In this document: positions 51,383 to 59,092 of the stretch, in pieces | How positions within the stretch are numbered: position 1 is the first letter of the stretch | How the letters are laid out: the number at the start of each line of letters is the position of its first letter | Position numbers and translations under genes: made by a program | Assembly (NCBI RefSeq): GCF_021129235.1 | Contig: NZ_JAJOMA010000027.1 | Span: 38,290 to 102,289, forward strand | Length of the DNA: 64,000 nucleotides | Direction: 5' to 3' | Source of the DNA: Kineosporia mesophila | Lineage (GTDB): Bacteria; Actinomycetota; Actinomycetes; Actinomycetales; Kineosporiaceae | Notes under the pieces: generated by a model | Databases searched by the model: none | What the model was told of the DNA's origin: nothing | What the model saw: only the letters and a program-made list of their open reading frames with translations

Positions 51383-51811
51383 ATGGATGACTGGCCCTCG
51401 CGACGACGCGAGGCGTTCGAGGCCCACGACCGGGCCCGGCAGCGGGCCGAGCAGGCTGAGACGCTCCAGGCCCGGCAGATCGTGGCCGGCTTCGTGGCCC
51501 GCGCCCGCGCCCTGGACCTGCCCACCGAGCCGCTGCGGGCACGCGCCTACAGCGGCAGCGCCACCTACCGCACCGGGCTGCTCGGCTGGTACCTGCAACC
51601 CAGCGGCCCCCTGGCCGTGGACCAGGACGGCGGGTTCTACACCCTCATCACGCCCGCCGGCCTGACCGCCCGGCTGCGCGGGGTCCGCCTGACCCCCGGC
51701 GACCCGCCCCTGGCCGTCGGGCGGGGCGCGCGCGACGGCGAGTCCATGTCCCTGCGTGAACTGCTCGACCGGCGCCTGGCCGCCGGCCGCGACTTCCGCC
51801 GCTACCCCTAG
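51383..51811 (+). CDS. conserved-looking hypothetical protein
   Basis: A 142-residue protein I do not recognise. The N-terminal 45 residues are a charged helix (RRREAFEAHDRARQRAEQAE). The rest looks like a small beta domain (ARAYSGSATYRTGLLGWYLQ, VDQDGGFYTLITPAGLTARL). It has a C-terminal Arg-rich tail (LLDRRLAAGRDFRRYP) and no signal peptide or membrane segment. Its 3' end overlaps the convergent TPR gene by four bases. A dispersed repeat lies just upstream and could contain part of its promoter. Confidence 0.65.
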   Translation: MDDWPSRRREAFEAHDRARQRAEQAETLQARQIVAGFVARARALDLPTEPLRARAYSGSATYRTGLLGWYLQPSGPLAVDQDGGFYTLITPAGLTARLRGVRLTPGDPPLAVGRGARDGESMSLRELLDRRLAAGRDFRRYP

Positions 51812-52698
51812 GAAATCAGCCGGACCGCCCGGGCTTCCAGGTCCCGCGCGGTCTCCTCCTCACCCAGAGCCCGCATCACCGCGGCCAGGTTGCGCAGGTA
51901 GGTGTCGATCGTGCCGTGCCCACTGCTCTCGCCCAGCGTGAGCGCCTGCCGGGCCAGGGGCCGGGCGGCGATCGGCAGACCCAGGTGCGCCGACAGCATC
52001 ACCGCGAGATTGTTCGCGTACGCCGCGGCCTCCGGACGGCGCACCCGGCCCAGACGCTCGGCCCGCTGCGTCGCCTCCGCCAGCGCCTGCCGGGCCCCTT
52101 CGCCGTCACCGGTCATCAACCGGGCCCGGGCCAGGTTGCTCGCCACCGCGGCCAGTTCCGGCCCCGCCGACCCCTCCTGCCCGGCGATCGACCGGGCCCG
52201 CTCCAGCATCGCCAGACCGGACTCCGGGTCGTCCAGCCGCAGGCGTACCAGACCCAGGTTGTTCATGTGCCGGGCCACCCGCAGGTCTGAGCGCCCCACC
52301 GCGGCGACCGTCACCCCCAGCGCCCGCTCCAGCAGGTCGGCGGCCTGGCTCCACTCCCCGACCCGGGTCAGCGCGACCGCCAGATGCCCCAGCTGCGTAG
52401 CGGCGTAAGGATGATCGGCACCCACGGACTGTTCCGTCAGCGCCACCGCCCGGGCCGCCAGCGACCGCACCCGGGAACCGTCCTGCCGCAGGAACATGGC
52501 GAACGCCACCCCGTTACCGCGCAGGACCACCCGCGGATGCGCGGGCAGACCGGGCTCGTGCACCTCGACCAGCACCCGCGCACTCAGGGGCCGGTCGTCC
52601 CCCACGTCCCACACGTCCAGCATCAGCACCGCGACCGCGCGCGGCAGCGTGGACTCACCCCGCTGATGCAGGCGCAGGATCTCAGCCGTGTCTGCCAT
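51808..52698 (-). CDS. tetratricopeptide-repeat protein
   Basis: A 296-residue all-helical protein with about five TPR-like units (HPYAATQLGHLAVALTRVGE, RVARHMNNLGLVRLRLDDPE, AAYANNLAVMLSAHLGLPIA, TIDTYLRNLAAVMRALGEEE). The pattern matches the TPR_10/12 repeats that form the C-terminus of actinomycete NB-ARC/AfsR-type STAND proteins. Here no NTPase or DNA-binding domain is attached, so it may be a stand-alone adaptor or a remnant of such a protein. It is 15 bp upstream of the response regulator in the opposite direction of reading order; all three following genes are also on the minus strand. Confidence 0.75.
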   Translation of the reverse strand: MADTAEILRLHQRGESTLPRAVAVLMLDVWDVGDDRPLSARVLVEVHEPGLPAHPRVVLRGNGVAFAMFLRQDGSRVRSLAARAVALTEQSVGADHPYAATQLGHLAVALTRVGEWSQAADLLERALGVTVAAVGRSDLRVARHMNNLGLVRLRLDDPESGLAMLERARSIAGQEGSAGPELAAVASNLARARLMTGDGEGARQALAEATQRAERLGRVRRPEAAAYANNLAVMLSAHLGLPIAARPLARQALTLGESSGHGTIDTYLRNLAAVMRALGEEETARDLEARAVRLIS

Positions 52699-52713
52699 CC
52701 GCCCAGTGAACCA

Positions 52714-53370
52714 TCAGGACGTCCGGTTCTCGTCGAGGTATTTGAGGACGGCGACCACGCGCCGGTCGGTGTGATCGGCCGGGGCCAGGTCGAGCTTGGC
52801 GAAGATGCTGCGGATGTGCTTGTGCACCGCGCCTTCCGTCACCACCAGCTTCTCCGCGATCGCGGTGTTGCCGAGCCCTTCGGCCATCAGCGCCAGCACG
52901 TCGCGCTCGCGCGGGCTCAGCCGCTCCATCCCGGCATCCGGGCGATGACGTGTCATCAACTGCGCCACCACCTCCGGATCGATCGCCGTACCGCCCCCGG
53001 CCACCCGGTTCAGCGCGACCAGGAACTCCTCGACCCGCCCCACCCGCTCCTTCAGCAGATACCCCAGACCGTCGGCCCCACCGGCGAGCAGGTCCGTGGC
53101 GAAAGACCTCTCGACATAAGCCGACAGCACCAGTACCGCCAGCCCCGGATGCCGGCGGCGTGCCTCGACCGCGGCCACGATGCCCTCGTCGGTGTGTGTC
53201 GGCGGCATCCGGACATCGACGATCGCGACATCCGGCTTCTGCTCCTGCACCGCCTCCAGGAACGGCTCCGGCCCGTCCGCCGTCGCCACCACGTCGAGCC
53301 CCTCCGCCCGCAGCAGCGAGGCCAGTCCCTCCCGCAGCAGGGCATCGTCCTCGGCGATCACGATCCGCAC
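52714..53370 (-). CDS. NarL/LuxR-family response regulator
   Basis: A 218-residue regulator. The receiver has the acidic pair AEDD, phosphoacceptor Asp in VAIVDVRMPP, Ser/Thr in LSAYVE and Lys in LLKERVG. The C-terminal GerE HTH is LSPRERDVLALMAEGLGNTA, IAEKLVVTEGAVHKHI. It starts with a GTG inside the last 13 bp of the sensor kinase gene, so the pair is co-translated. Targets are unknown; the TPR gene downstream may belong to the same transcript. Confidence 0.93.
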   Translation of the reverse strand: MRIVIAEDDALLREGLASLLRAEGLDVVATADGPEPFLEAVQEQKPDVAIVDVRMPPTHTDEGIVAAVEARRRHPGLAVLVLSAYVERSFATDLLAGGADGLGYLLKERVGRVEEFLVALNRVAGGGTAIDPEVVAQLMTRHRPDAGMERLSPRERDVLALMAEGLGNTAIAEKLVVTEGAVHKHIRSIFAKLDLAPADHTDRRVVAVLKYLDENRTS

Positions 53371-54650
53371 GGCAATTCCACCTTCAGCACTGTCGGCCCA
53401 CCCACGGGACTGTCGATCGTGACGCTGCCGTCGTGCGCCTCGACCCGGCGGCGCATCCCGACCAGACCCGAACCGCCGGCCTCGTCCGCGCCGCCGTGAC
53501 CGTCGTCCTCGATCTCGACCAGGAGACGCTCGTCACGGCGGCGCAGCCTAACAGCGGCCGCGCCCGCCCCCGAATGCCGCGCCACGTTCGTCAGCGCCTC
53601 CGCCACTACGAAATATGCTGTGGCCTCGACGGATGCGGCACACCGGCCGGGCACCTCGACGTCGACCGCGGTCGGCACCCCGCAGTTCGCGGCCAGACCC
53701 GACAACGCCCCCGCCAGACCCCGGTCCTCGATCACCGGCGGCAGGATGCTGCGCACCACCCCCCGCAACTCCTTCAGCGCATCCTCGGCGGCGTCCTGCG
53801 CCTGCGCGATGACCCGGTCGGCCAGCTCCCGGTCCTGGCGCGCCAGCGCCCGCCGCGCCGTACCCAGCAGCATCGTGACGGCCACCATCCGGTTCTGCGT
53901 ACCGTCGTGCAGCGAGCGCTCGATCCGCCGCAGCTCCGTCGCGTGCGCGTCGAGGGCATTGGCCCGCGACGAGGTCAGCTCGGCGATCCGCCCGGTCAGG
54001 TCGGTCCCCGGCGGCGGAGCCAGCCACCGGCGGCCCGGACGCGCCTGCAACCGGGCCATTCCGGGCGTGAGGCCGAGCAGGATCGCGGTCCAGCCGACAC
54101 CCATCAGGAACACGACCAGCACCCCGGGCCAGGTGTCCACCGTCCACAAACCGATCGACGCGCTGCCCGTGCGCGGCGGCAGGAACGGGTACCAGAGCGG
54201 GAACGAGGCGTCGCGCAACGCCATCAACGGCAACAGGACCCCGATCAGGCCGAGCAGCGAACCCGCCGGGGCATGCACCAGCAACCACCCCAGCTCGCGC
54301 CGCGTGGTCGAGTCAGCCAGCGCCGCCCGAAGATTCGTGATGCGCCGAGGCGGGCCGAGCACCGGCTCACCCCAGCGCGAGAGCCGGTCGCGCTCCCGGG
54401 AGGCCGCTGCGTGCACCAGGTACAGCACGGCCGGCGCCAGGGGAAGCCCCACTCCCACCAGGCACAACGCGGCCGTGACGACCACCAGGAAGAGGACGGA
54501 GGAAGCCACGACTGCGGTGCTCAGACCACTGGCGAGTTGCTCGACCGCCTCCAGCGATTGACGCGAGGCCTGCCGGAACGCCGTCGCCAGGTCCGGTGGC
54601 CCGGACTTCTCACGCTGCCGGTCGGTTGCTTCCGTGCGATCCACAGGCAA
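53358..54650 (-). CDS. sensor histidine kinase, NarL-partner (HisKA_3) type
   Basis: A 430-residue membrane kinase. About four hydrophobic segments between residues 43 and 200 form an integral sensor domain (LFLVVVTAALCLVGVGLPLA, LLGLIGVLLPL, GVLVVFLMGVGWTAILLG). The HisKA_3 motif is ELRRIERSLHDGTQNRM with phosphoacceptor His248. The ATPase domain shows VVAEALTNVARHS, VEIEDDGHGG and GSGLVGMRRRVEAHDG. The layout resembles actinobacterial DUF1707/sensor-type kinases that pair with the NarL regulator encoded immediately downstream. The stimulus is unknown, likely cell-envelope related as there is no large outer domain. Confidence 0.92.
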   Translation of the reverse strand: MPVDRTEATDRQREKSGPPDLATAFRQASRQSLEAVEQLASGLSTAVVASSVLFLVVVTAALCLVGVGLPLAPAVLYLVHAAASRERDRLSRWGEPVLGPPRRITNLRAALADSTTRRELGWLLVHAPAGSLLGLIGVLLPLMALRDASFPLWYPFLPPRTGSASIGLWTVDTWPGVLVVFLMGVGWTAILLGLTPGMARLQARPGRRWLAPPPGTDLTGRIAELTSSRANALDAHATELRRIERSLHDGTQNRMVAVTMLLGTARRALARQDRELADRVIAQAQDAAEDALKELRGVVRSILPPVIEDRGLAGALSGLAANCGVPTAVDVEVPGRCAASVEATAYFVVAEALTNVARHSGAGAAAVRLRRRDERLLVEIEDDGHGGADEAGGSGLVGMRRRVEAHDGSVTIDSPVGGPTVLKVELPCGS

Positions 54651-54736
54651 GACGATATGACGTCGGGCCGACCGGCGGGCACTCTCGACCCGGCCAGTCC
54701 TGTCCGACGCTCGTTGGACGTCACTGTTCGAGCGCG

Positions 54737-54764
54737 CGGCCGGAGACCGGCCTGTCTCCGGCCG
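54737..54764 (-). terminator. hairpin terminator after KDPG aldolase gene
   Basis: CGGCCGGAGAC and GTCTCCGGCCG form a perfect 11-bp stem with a 6-base loop. It lies 58 bp beyond the aldolase stop on the minus strand and before the sensor kinase start. The remainder of 54651-54821 shows no gene. Confidence 0.7.
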
Positions 54765-54821
54765 ACGTCGGCACGACCTCGGCCGCCCAGGTCGACGGCG
54801 TAGACCGGCTCCTGCCTCCGG

Positions 54822-55451
54822 TCAGACCAGGGCAGCTCTCGCTGCCGCGACCGCCTCGGCCGCGAGAGCACTGACCTCGTCCCACCTCTCGCCGTTGACC
54901 AGTGACTTCTCGACCATCCAGGAACCACTGACCGCCGGCACGCAGGGCAGCGCCAGGTATTCCCGGAGATTGGCCAGGCCGACGCCACCGGACGGCATGA
55001 AGGTGATACCACCGAACGGCGCCGACAGGGCCTTGATCATGGCCGGGCCACCGAGCAGGCCGGCCGGGAAGAACTTGACCTCTTTCAGGCCGAGCGACAC
55101 CGCCGTCATCAGATCGGTGGAACTCGAGATGCCTGGCAGCGCCGGCACTCCCAGGGCCTGCGCCCGCCGGACCACGTCGGGTGAGATGCCCGGGCTGACC
55201 ACGAACGTGGCCCCGGCGTCCACCACCTCGTTTACCTGCTCGACCGTCAGCACCGAACCCGCGCCCACCGTCATCCCTTCCAGCGCGCGGAGCCGCCGGA
55301 TGCCCTCCAGCCCGGCGGCGGTGCGCAGCGTCACCTCCATCACCGCGATCCCCCCGGCCAGCAGGGCCTGACCGAGAGGGACGGCCTGGTCGGCGTCGTC
55401 GATCACGACGACGGGGACGACCGGGTGGGCGGCGAGCAACGGGGCGGTCAT
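54822..55451 (-). CDS. eda: 2-keto-3-deoxy-6-phosphogluconate (KDPG) aldolase
   Basis: A 209-residue class I aldolase splitting KDPG into pyruvate and glyceraldehyde 3-phosphate. Catalytic Glu39 is in IAVMEVTLRT and Schiff-base Lys126 in LKEVKFFPA. Phosphate-binding segments are FMPSGGVGLANL and AVSGSWMVEK. It is the last gene of the minus-strand operon MHS transporter - dehydrogenase - KDG kinase - aldolase, giving the final step of hexuronate/aldonate breakdown. The gap to the kinase gene is 40 bp. Confidence 0.95.
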   Translation of the reverse strand: MTAPLLAAHPVVPVVVIDDADQAVPLGQALLAGGIAVMEVTLRTAAGLEGIRRLRALEGMTVGAGSVLTVEQVNEVVDAGATFVVSPGISPDVVRRAQALGVPALPGISSSTDLMTAVSLGLKEVKFFPAGLLGGPAMIKALSAPFGGITFMPSGGVGLANLREYLALPCVPAVSGSWMVEKSLVNGERWDEVSALAAEAVAAARAALV

Positions 55452-55491
55452 GACGACGACTCCTCAGAAGTCAGGGGGTTCAGAGCGGAAA

Positions 55492-56475
55492 TTAGCGGAC
55501 GACGTCGGTGGACGCGTCCAGAGCGTCCAGTTCGGCCCGGGTCGGCAGGGCCTCCCAGTCACCGGGCGCCTGGCACACCGCCCCACCGATGCGGTTGGCG
55601 AGAGCCAGACACTGCTGCGGTGAGCCGGACTCGAGCAGGGCGGCCAGGTATCCGCCGACGAACGCGTCCCCCGCGCCGACCGGGTCGGTCGCCACGATCG
55701 GCGTGGTCGGGCCGTGGTGCGCGTCTTCGCCCTGGAGGGCAATCGCGCCCAGCGCCCCCAGCTTGAGCACCACCACACCGCCGACCGCCGCGGCGAGCAG
55801 CCGGGCCAGTTTCTCGCCCTCCTCGAACGATGCCACCGAACGCGGGTTTTCACCGAGCAGGAGGCACGCCTCCTCCGGGCCGGCGAAGGTCAGGTCGGAC
55901 CGCCGCGCCAGATCGGCCAGCACCGGTCCGGCCTGTTCGGACGACCACAGCGCCGCCCGGTGATTGACGTCGAAGGAGACGAAGGTGTCGTTGCGCCGGG
56001 CGATCTCGACCGCCGCCGGCACAGCCCGGGCCGGGCCGGGGCCCAGGGCCGGGCTGATCCCGGTGACGTGCAGGATCGCGGCCCCGGCGATCGCCTCGGC
56101 GTGCCGGTCGACATCGGCGACGTCCAGCCGCGACGCCGCGCTGCCGGCCCGGTAGTACCGTACCCGGGTGGTGCGCCCGGCCCGGCCTTCCTTGACCATC
56201 AGCCCGGTCGGGGCGGCGGCGTCCCGACCGGCCAGCACCCTCACGCCCTCGGCCCGGATCTCCCGCACGATCAGCGTGCCGAAGTCGTCGTCGCCGACCC
56301 GGCTGATCCAGGTGCTGGGAAAACCCAGCCGGGCCAGGCCGATCGCCACGTTCGACTCGGCGCCCCCGATCCCCAGCTGCATCTGGGCGCCGTCCCGCAG
56401 CCGCGGGGCCGAGGGAGGCGTCAGGAGCGCCATCGTCTCGCCGAAGGTGACCACTCCGTTACCCGTCAGAGCCAC
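55492..56475 (-). CDS. kdgK: 2-keto-3-deoxygluconate kinase (PfkB family)
   Basis: A 327-residue ribokinase-fold sugar kinase. N-terminal FGETMALLTPP and the glycine pair IGGAESNVAIGLARLG mark the PfkB family. The C-terminal signature DPVGAGDAFVGGYLAALL has the catalytic Asp. Sugar-contact segments resemble KDG kinases (STWISRVGDDDFGTLIVREI). It makes KDPG from 2-keto-3-deoxygluconate, consistent with the downstream aldolase and the mannonate dehydratase of the neighbouring operon. Start GTG 56475 with GGAAC upstream. Confidence 0.92.
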   Translation of the reverse strand: MALTGNGVVTFGETMALLTPPSAPRLRDGAQMQLGIGGAESNVAIGLARLGFPSTWISRVGDDDFGTLIVREIRAEGVRVLAGRDAAAPTGLMVKEGRAGRTTRVRYYRAGSAASRLDVADVDRHAEAIAGAAILHVTGISPALGPGPARAVPAAVEIARRNDTFVSFDVNHRAALWSSEQAGPVLADLARRSDLTFAGPEEACLLLGENPRSVASFEEGEKLARLLAAAVGGVVVLKLGALGAIALQGEDAHHGPTTPIVATDPVGAGDAFVGGYLAALLESGSPQQCLALANRIGGAVCQAPGDWEALPTRAELDALDASTDVVR

Positions 56476-56499
56476 GTGAAGTTCCGATCGTCGCGGTTG

Positions 56500-57525
56500 T
56501 CAGCCAATGTGCAGCATGACCTTACTGCTACCACTGTCCGGGTCGAGGGCCGCGTGCATCGCCTCGGCCGCCTGCTCGAGCTCGAAGGTGTGGGTGATCA
56601 GCGGCGACACGTCGAGCCCGTCGCCCAGGGCCTCGACCGCGTCGGTGATCTCGTCGACGAACCGGTACGAGCCGATCCAGGTGATCTCCCGGGTGACGAG
56701 ATCACCCAGCACGGTCTGGATCTCGGAACCGGGCAGGTTGCCGACCTGCACCAGGGTGCCGCCGCGCGCGGTGGCCCGCAGCACCGGCCCCAGGGCCCGG
56801 GGCGAGCCCGATGCCTCGAAGACGATCTCGGCGTCCGGCGGCAAGGTGCCGCCCGAGGCCACGTTCACGGTCTCGTCGGCGCCCATCCGCCGGGCGATCT
56901 CCAGGGCCCGGTCGCTGACGTCGGAGGCGATGACCGTGTCCGCGCCGCAGAACTTGGCGGCGGCCACCACCAGCGACCCGATCGGCCCGGCGCCGTTCAC
57001 GAGAACGGTCTTGCCGTGCAGTTTCCCGGGCCGCCCGACGGCGTGGAAGGCCACTCCCAGCGGCTCGGCCAGGGCACCGTGCTGCGTGCTGACCCCGTCG
57101 GGGAGCACCCGGACCTGGTCGGCCCGGGCGGTGCGGAACCCGCTGAAACCGCCGTCGGTGTGCGGGTCGAACGCCGCCGACCCGAAATACCGGCTCGGCG
57201 TGTAGAGATTGGTGCGCCCGGCCAGCCGTTCGGGCATCACTCCGTCGCCCACCAGCGTGGCCGGATGCACCGTGACCGGCTGCCCGACCTCGAGACCCGT
57301 GACCCTCGTCCCCAGTTCGACCAGACGACCGGCGATCTCGTGACCCAGCACCAACGGGTGCCGCAGCTGGGCGGTACCCGAGACGCCGTGCCGGTAGTAG
57401 GACGTGTCGGAACCGCAGATTCCGCCCCACTCCACGGCGATCAGCACCTCGTCCTCACCCGGTTGCGGGTCGGGCAGCTCGTCGATCCGCAGGTCACCCG
57501 GACCGTGCACCACAGCGGCTCTCAT
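56500..57525 (-). CDS. zinc-type alcohol dehydrogenase, L-idonate 5-dehydrogenase-like
   Basis: A 341-residue medium-chain dehydrogenase. Catalytic zinc ligands: Cys in GGICGSDTSYY, His-Glu in LGHEIAG and Glu in LAEPLGVAFHAV. The NAD(P) loop is VLVNGAGPIGSLVVAAA. Similarity to L-idonate 5-dehydrogenase (IdnD) is notable, including RYFGSAAFDPHTDGGF. The four-Cys structural-zinc lobe normally present (CGHC..C...C in E. coli IdnD) is replaced by LVGDGVMPERLAGRTNLY with no Cys. It overlaps the MHS transporter gene by four bases. It may oxidise an aldonate such as L-idonate/L-gulonate to a keto-acid entering the pathway; the substrate is inferred. Confidence 0.85.
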   Translation of the reverse strand: MRAAVVHGPGDLRIDELPDPQPGEDEVLIAVEWGGICGSDTSYYRHGVSGTAQLRHPLVLGHEIAGRLVELGTRVTGLEVGQPVTVHPATLVGDGVMPERLAGRTNLYTPSRYFGSAAFDPHTDGGFSGFRTARADQVRVLPDGVSTQHGALAEPLGVAFHAVGRPGKLHGKTVLVNGAGPIGSLVVAAAKFCGADTVIASDVSDRALEIARRMGADETVNVASGGTLPPDAEIVFEASGSPRALGPVLRATARGGTLVQVGNLPGSEIQTVLGDLVTREITWIGSYRFVDEITDAVEALGDGLDVSPLITHTFELEQAAEAMHAALDPDSGSSKVMLHIG

Positions 57526-58889
57526 ACGGCGTCCTCCAGGGCGGACAGGTCACGGTCGGCGACCTCGGGCATCAGGTACGCGGTGACCAGCGCGATGAAC
57601 GAATAGGCCACGAGCATCGCGGCGATCGGCCACCAGCTGTCGAAGGCGGCGGTCAGGCCGGCCGCGATCACCGGGCCCGCGGCGACGGTGGCGATACCGC
57701 CGATCTCCTTGGCCAGACCGACCTGGGTGAACCGGTTGCGACCGCCCAGCAGCTCGGAGATCGTCACGTTCTCCAGCGCGAAAAGACCCAGCACGGACAC
57801 GTTGTAGCCGAGAATCATGCCGATCACCAGGCCCGGCGTGCTGCCGCCGGTGACCAGGAGCAGCATCGGGAAGGCCAGCACCATCGAGATCGCGCTGATG
57901 CCCATGTACATGACCCGGCGACCGAACCGGTCGCTGAGCAGGCCCACCACCGGCACCGTGGCGAAACCGAGCACGGAGCCGACCAGCAGCGAGTCGGTGG
58001 CCACGGACTTGTCCAGGCCCAGCGTGGTGCCGATGTAGCCGACCAGGAAGGTCTGCACCAGGCCCGAGTTACCGGCCTGGCCGATCCGCAGGCCCAGCGC
58101 CATGAAGAACGCCTTGCCCTTGTTCTGCCGGAGACCGGCCTCCAGCTTGCTCTCGCCGTGCAGCTCCTCCCGCTTCAGCGCGACGCCGTCGACCACGTCG
58201 TCCCGGGCCTCGAAGACCGGGCTCTCCTTGACGTTGCGGCGGATCCAGAGGGCCAGGATCAGCAGCACGAAGCTGAGCAGGAACGGGATCCGCCAGCCCC
58301 AGCTGCGCAGCTGGTCGTCCGACAGCGTGGCCAGCAGCAGCGCCCAGATCCCGGTCGCGACCAGGGTTCCCGAGTTGGTGCCCAGGGCGATCAGCGAGGA
58401 GATCAGGCCCCGGCGGCCCTTCGGCGCGTACTCCACGAGCATCACCGAGGCACCGGCGATCTCGGCGCCGGCCCCGAAGCCCTGCACCAGCCGCAGCACC
58501 ACCAGCAGGATCGGGGCCAGGATGCCGATCTGACCGTAGGTGGGCAGCGCGCCGATCAGCGTGGTCGACAGACCCATCATCGCGATCGTGATGAACAGGA
58601 CCCGCTTACGGCCGATCCGGTCGCCCATCCGCCCGAAGTACACGGCTCCCGCGAGCCGGGCCACGTAGCCGACCCCGTACGTCGCCATCGCCGCGATCAG
58701 GCCGATCGCGGGGCTGACGTCGGGGAAGAAGATCTCGTTGAAGACGATGGCCGCCGCCAGCGAGTACAGCTGGAAGTCGAGGAACTCCATCGCCGTGCCG
58801 AGCCACCCGGACACGGCCGCGCGGGCCAGATCCTGCGTGGACCGCGCGGGTGGCGACGTGTCGCTCACCGCCGAAGCTTCCGTACTCAT
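57522..58889 (-). CDS. MFS transporter, metabolite:proton symporter (MHS) family
   Basis: A 455-residue, 12-helix symporter. Signatures are AVSGWLGTAMEFLDFQLYSL, the motif-A loop FGRMGDRIGRKRVLF, RLVQGFGAGAEIAGASVMLV (MHS/ShiA-KgtP-like) and GWRIPFLLSFVLLILALWIR. MHS proteins import organic acids such as aldonates, shikimate or 2-oxoglutarate. As first gene of the KDG/KDPG operon it probably imports a hexuronate or aldonate. The ATG at 58889 is 42 bp from a TATACAAG-type operator. The downstream dehydrogenase start overlaps its stop. Confidence 0.9.
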   Translation of the reverse strand: MSTEASAVSDTSPPARSTQDLARAAVSGWLGTAMEFLDFQLYSLAAAIVFNEIFFPDVSPAIGLIAAMATYGVGYVARLAGAVYFGRMGDRIGRKRVLFITIAMMGLSTTLIGALPTYGQIGILAPILLVVLRLVQGFGAGAEIAGASVMLVEYAPKGRRGLISSLIALGTNSGTLVATGIWALLLATLSDDQLRSWGWRIPFLLSFVLLILALWIRRNVKESPVFEARDDVVDGVALKREELHGESKLEAGLRQNKGKAFFMALGLRIGQAGNSGLVQTFLVGYIGTTLGLDKSVATDSLLVGSVLGFATVPVVGLLSDRFGRRVMYMGISAISMVLAFPMLLLVTGGSTPGLVIGMILGYNVSVLGLFALENVTISELLGGRNRFTQVGLAKEIGGIATVAAGPVIAAGLTAAFDSWWPIAAMLVAYSFIALVTAYLMPEVADRDLSALEDAV

Positions 58890-58930
58890 CGATTGCTCCC
58901 TTGCTCATCGACCTTGTGTGGCAGGTGAAA

Positions 58931-58947
58931 TATACAAGCTCTGTACG
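58931..58947 (-). promoter_or_regulatory. GntR-type operator in MHS-kdgK-eda promoter
   Basis: TATACAAGCTCTGTACG contains the near-dyad TACAAG-ct-CTGTA. On the minus strand it fills the space between TTGTTC (58951-58956) and TATATT (58929-58934), spacer 16. It shares TATACAAG at the same offset (42 versus 43 bp from the start codon) with the mannonate dehydratase promoter. Confidence 0.65.
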
Positions 58948-58986
58948 TCAGAACAAGAGGCCCGGGGAGACCAAAACCCCCTTGTT

Positions 58987-59069
58987 CGTGATCATGCAAA
59001 TCCTCCCCGGAGTTCTAGAACTTTGCTCATGAGAGTTCTAGAACTCCGGGGAGCTTCTGCATGATCACG
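58987..59069. repeat. dispersed palindromic element, copy 10 (full length)
   Basis: Left arm 58987-59022 (CGTGATCATGCAAATCCTCC then CCGGAGTTCTAGAACT) and right arm 59034-59069 are near-perfect complements with an 11-bp spacer. It lies 23 bp beyond the stop of the fructuronate reductase gene and upstream of the MHS promoter, so it could end the first operon's transcript. Confidence 0.92.
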
Positions 59070-59092
59070 GGGGATGGGGAGCGCCGCGGCCT

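Noticed and set aside
8149..59069. CRISPR array or integron attC sites
   Set aside because: Copies are widely dispersed with no regular spacers, cas genes or integrase, and their structure is a simple dyad.
58987..59069. Site-specific attachment site
   Set aside because: There is no integrase or element boundary nearby, and the sequence belongs to the multi-copy repeat family.
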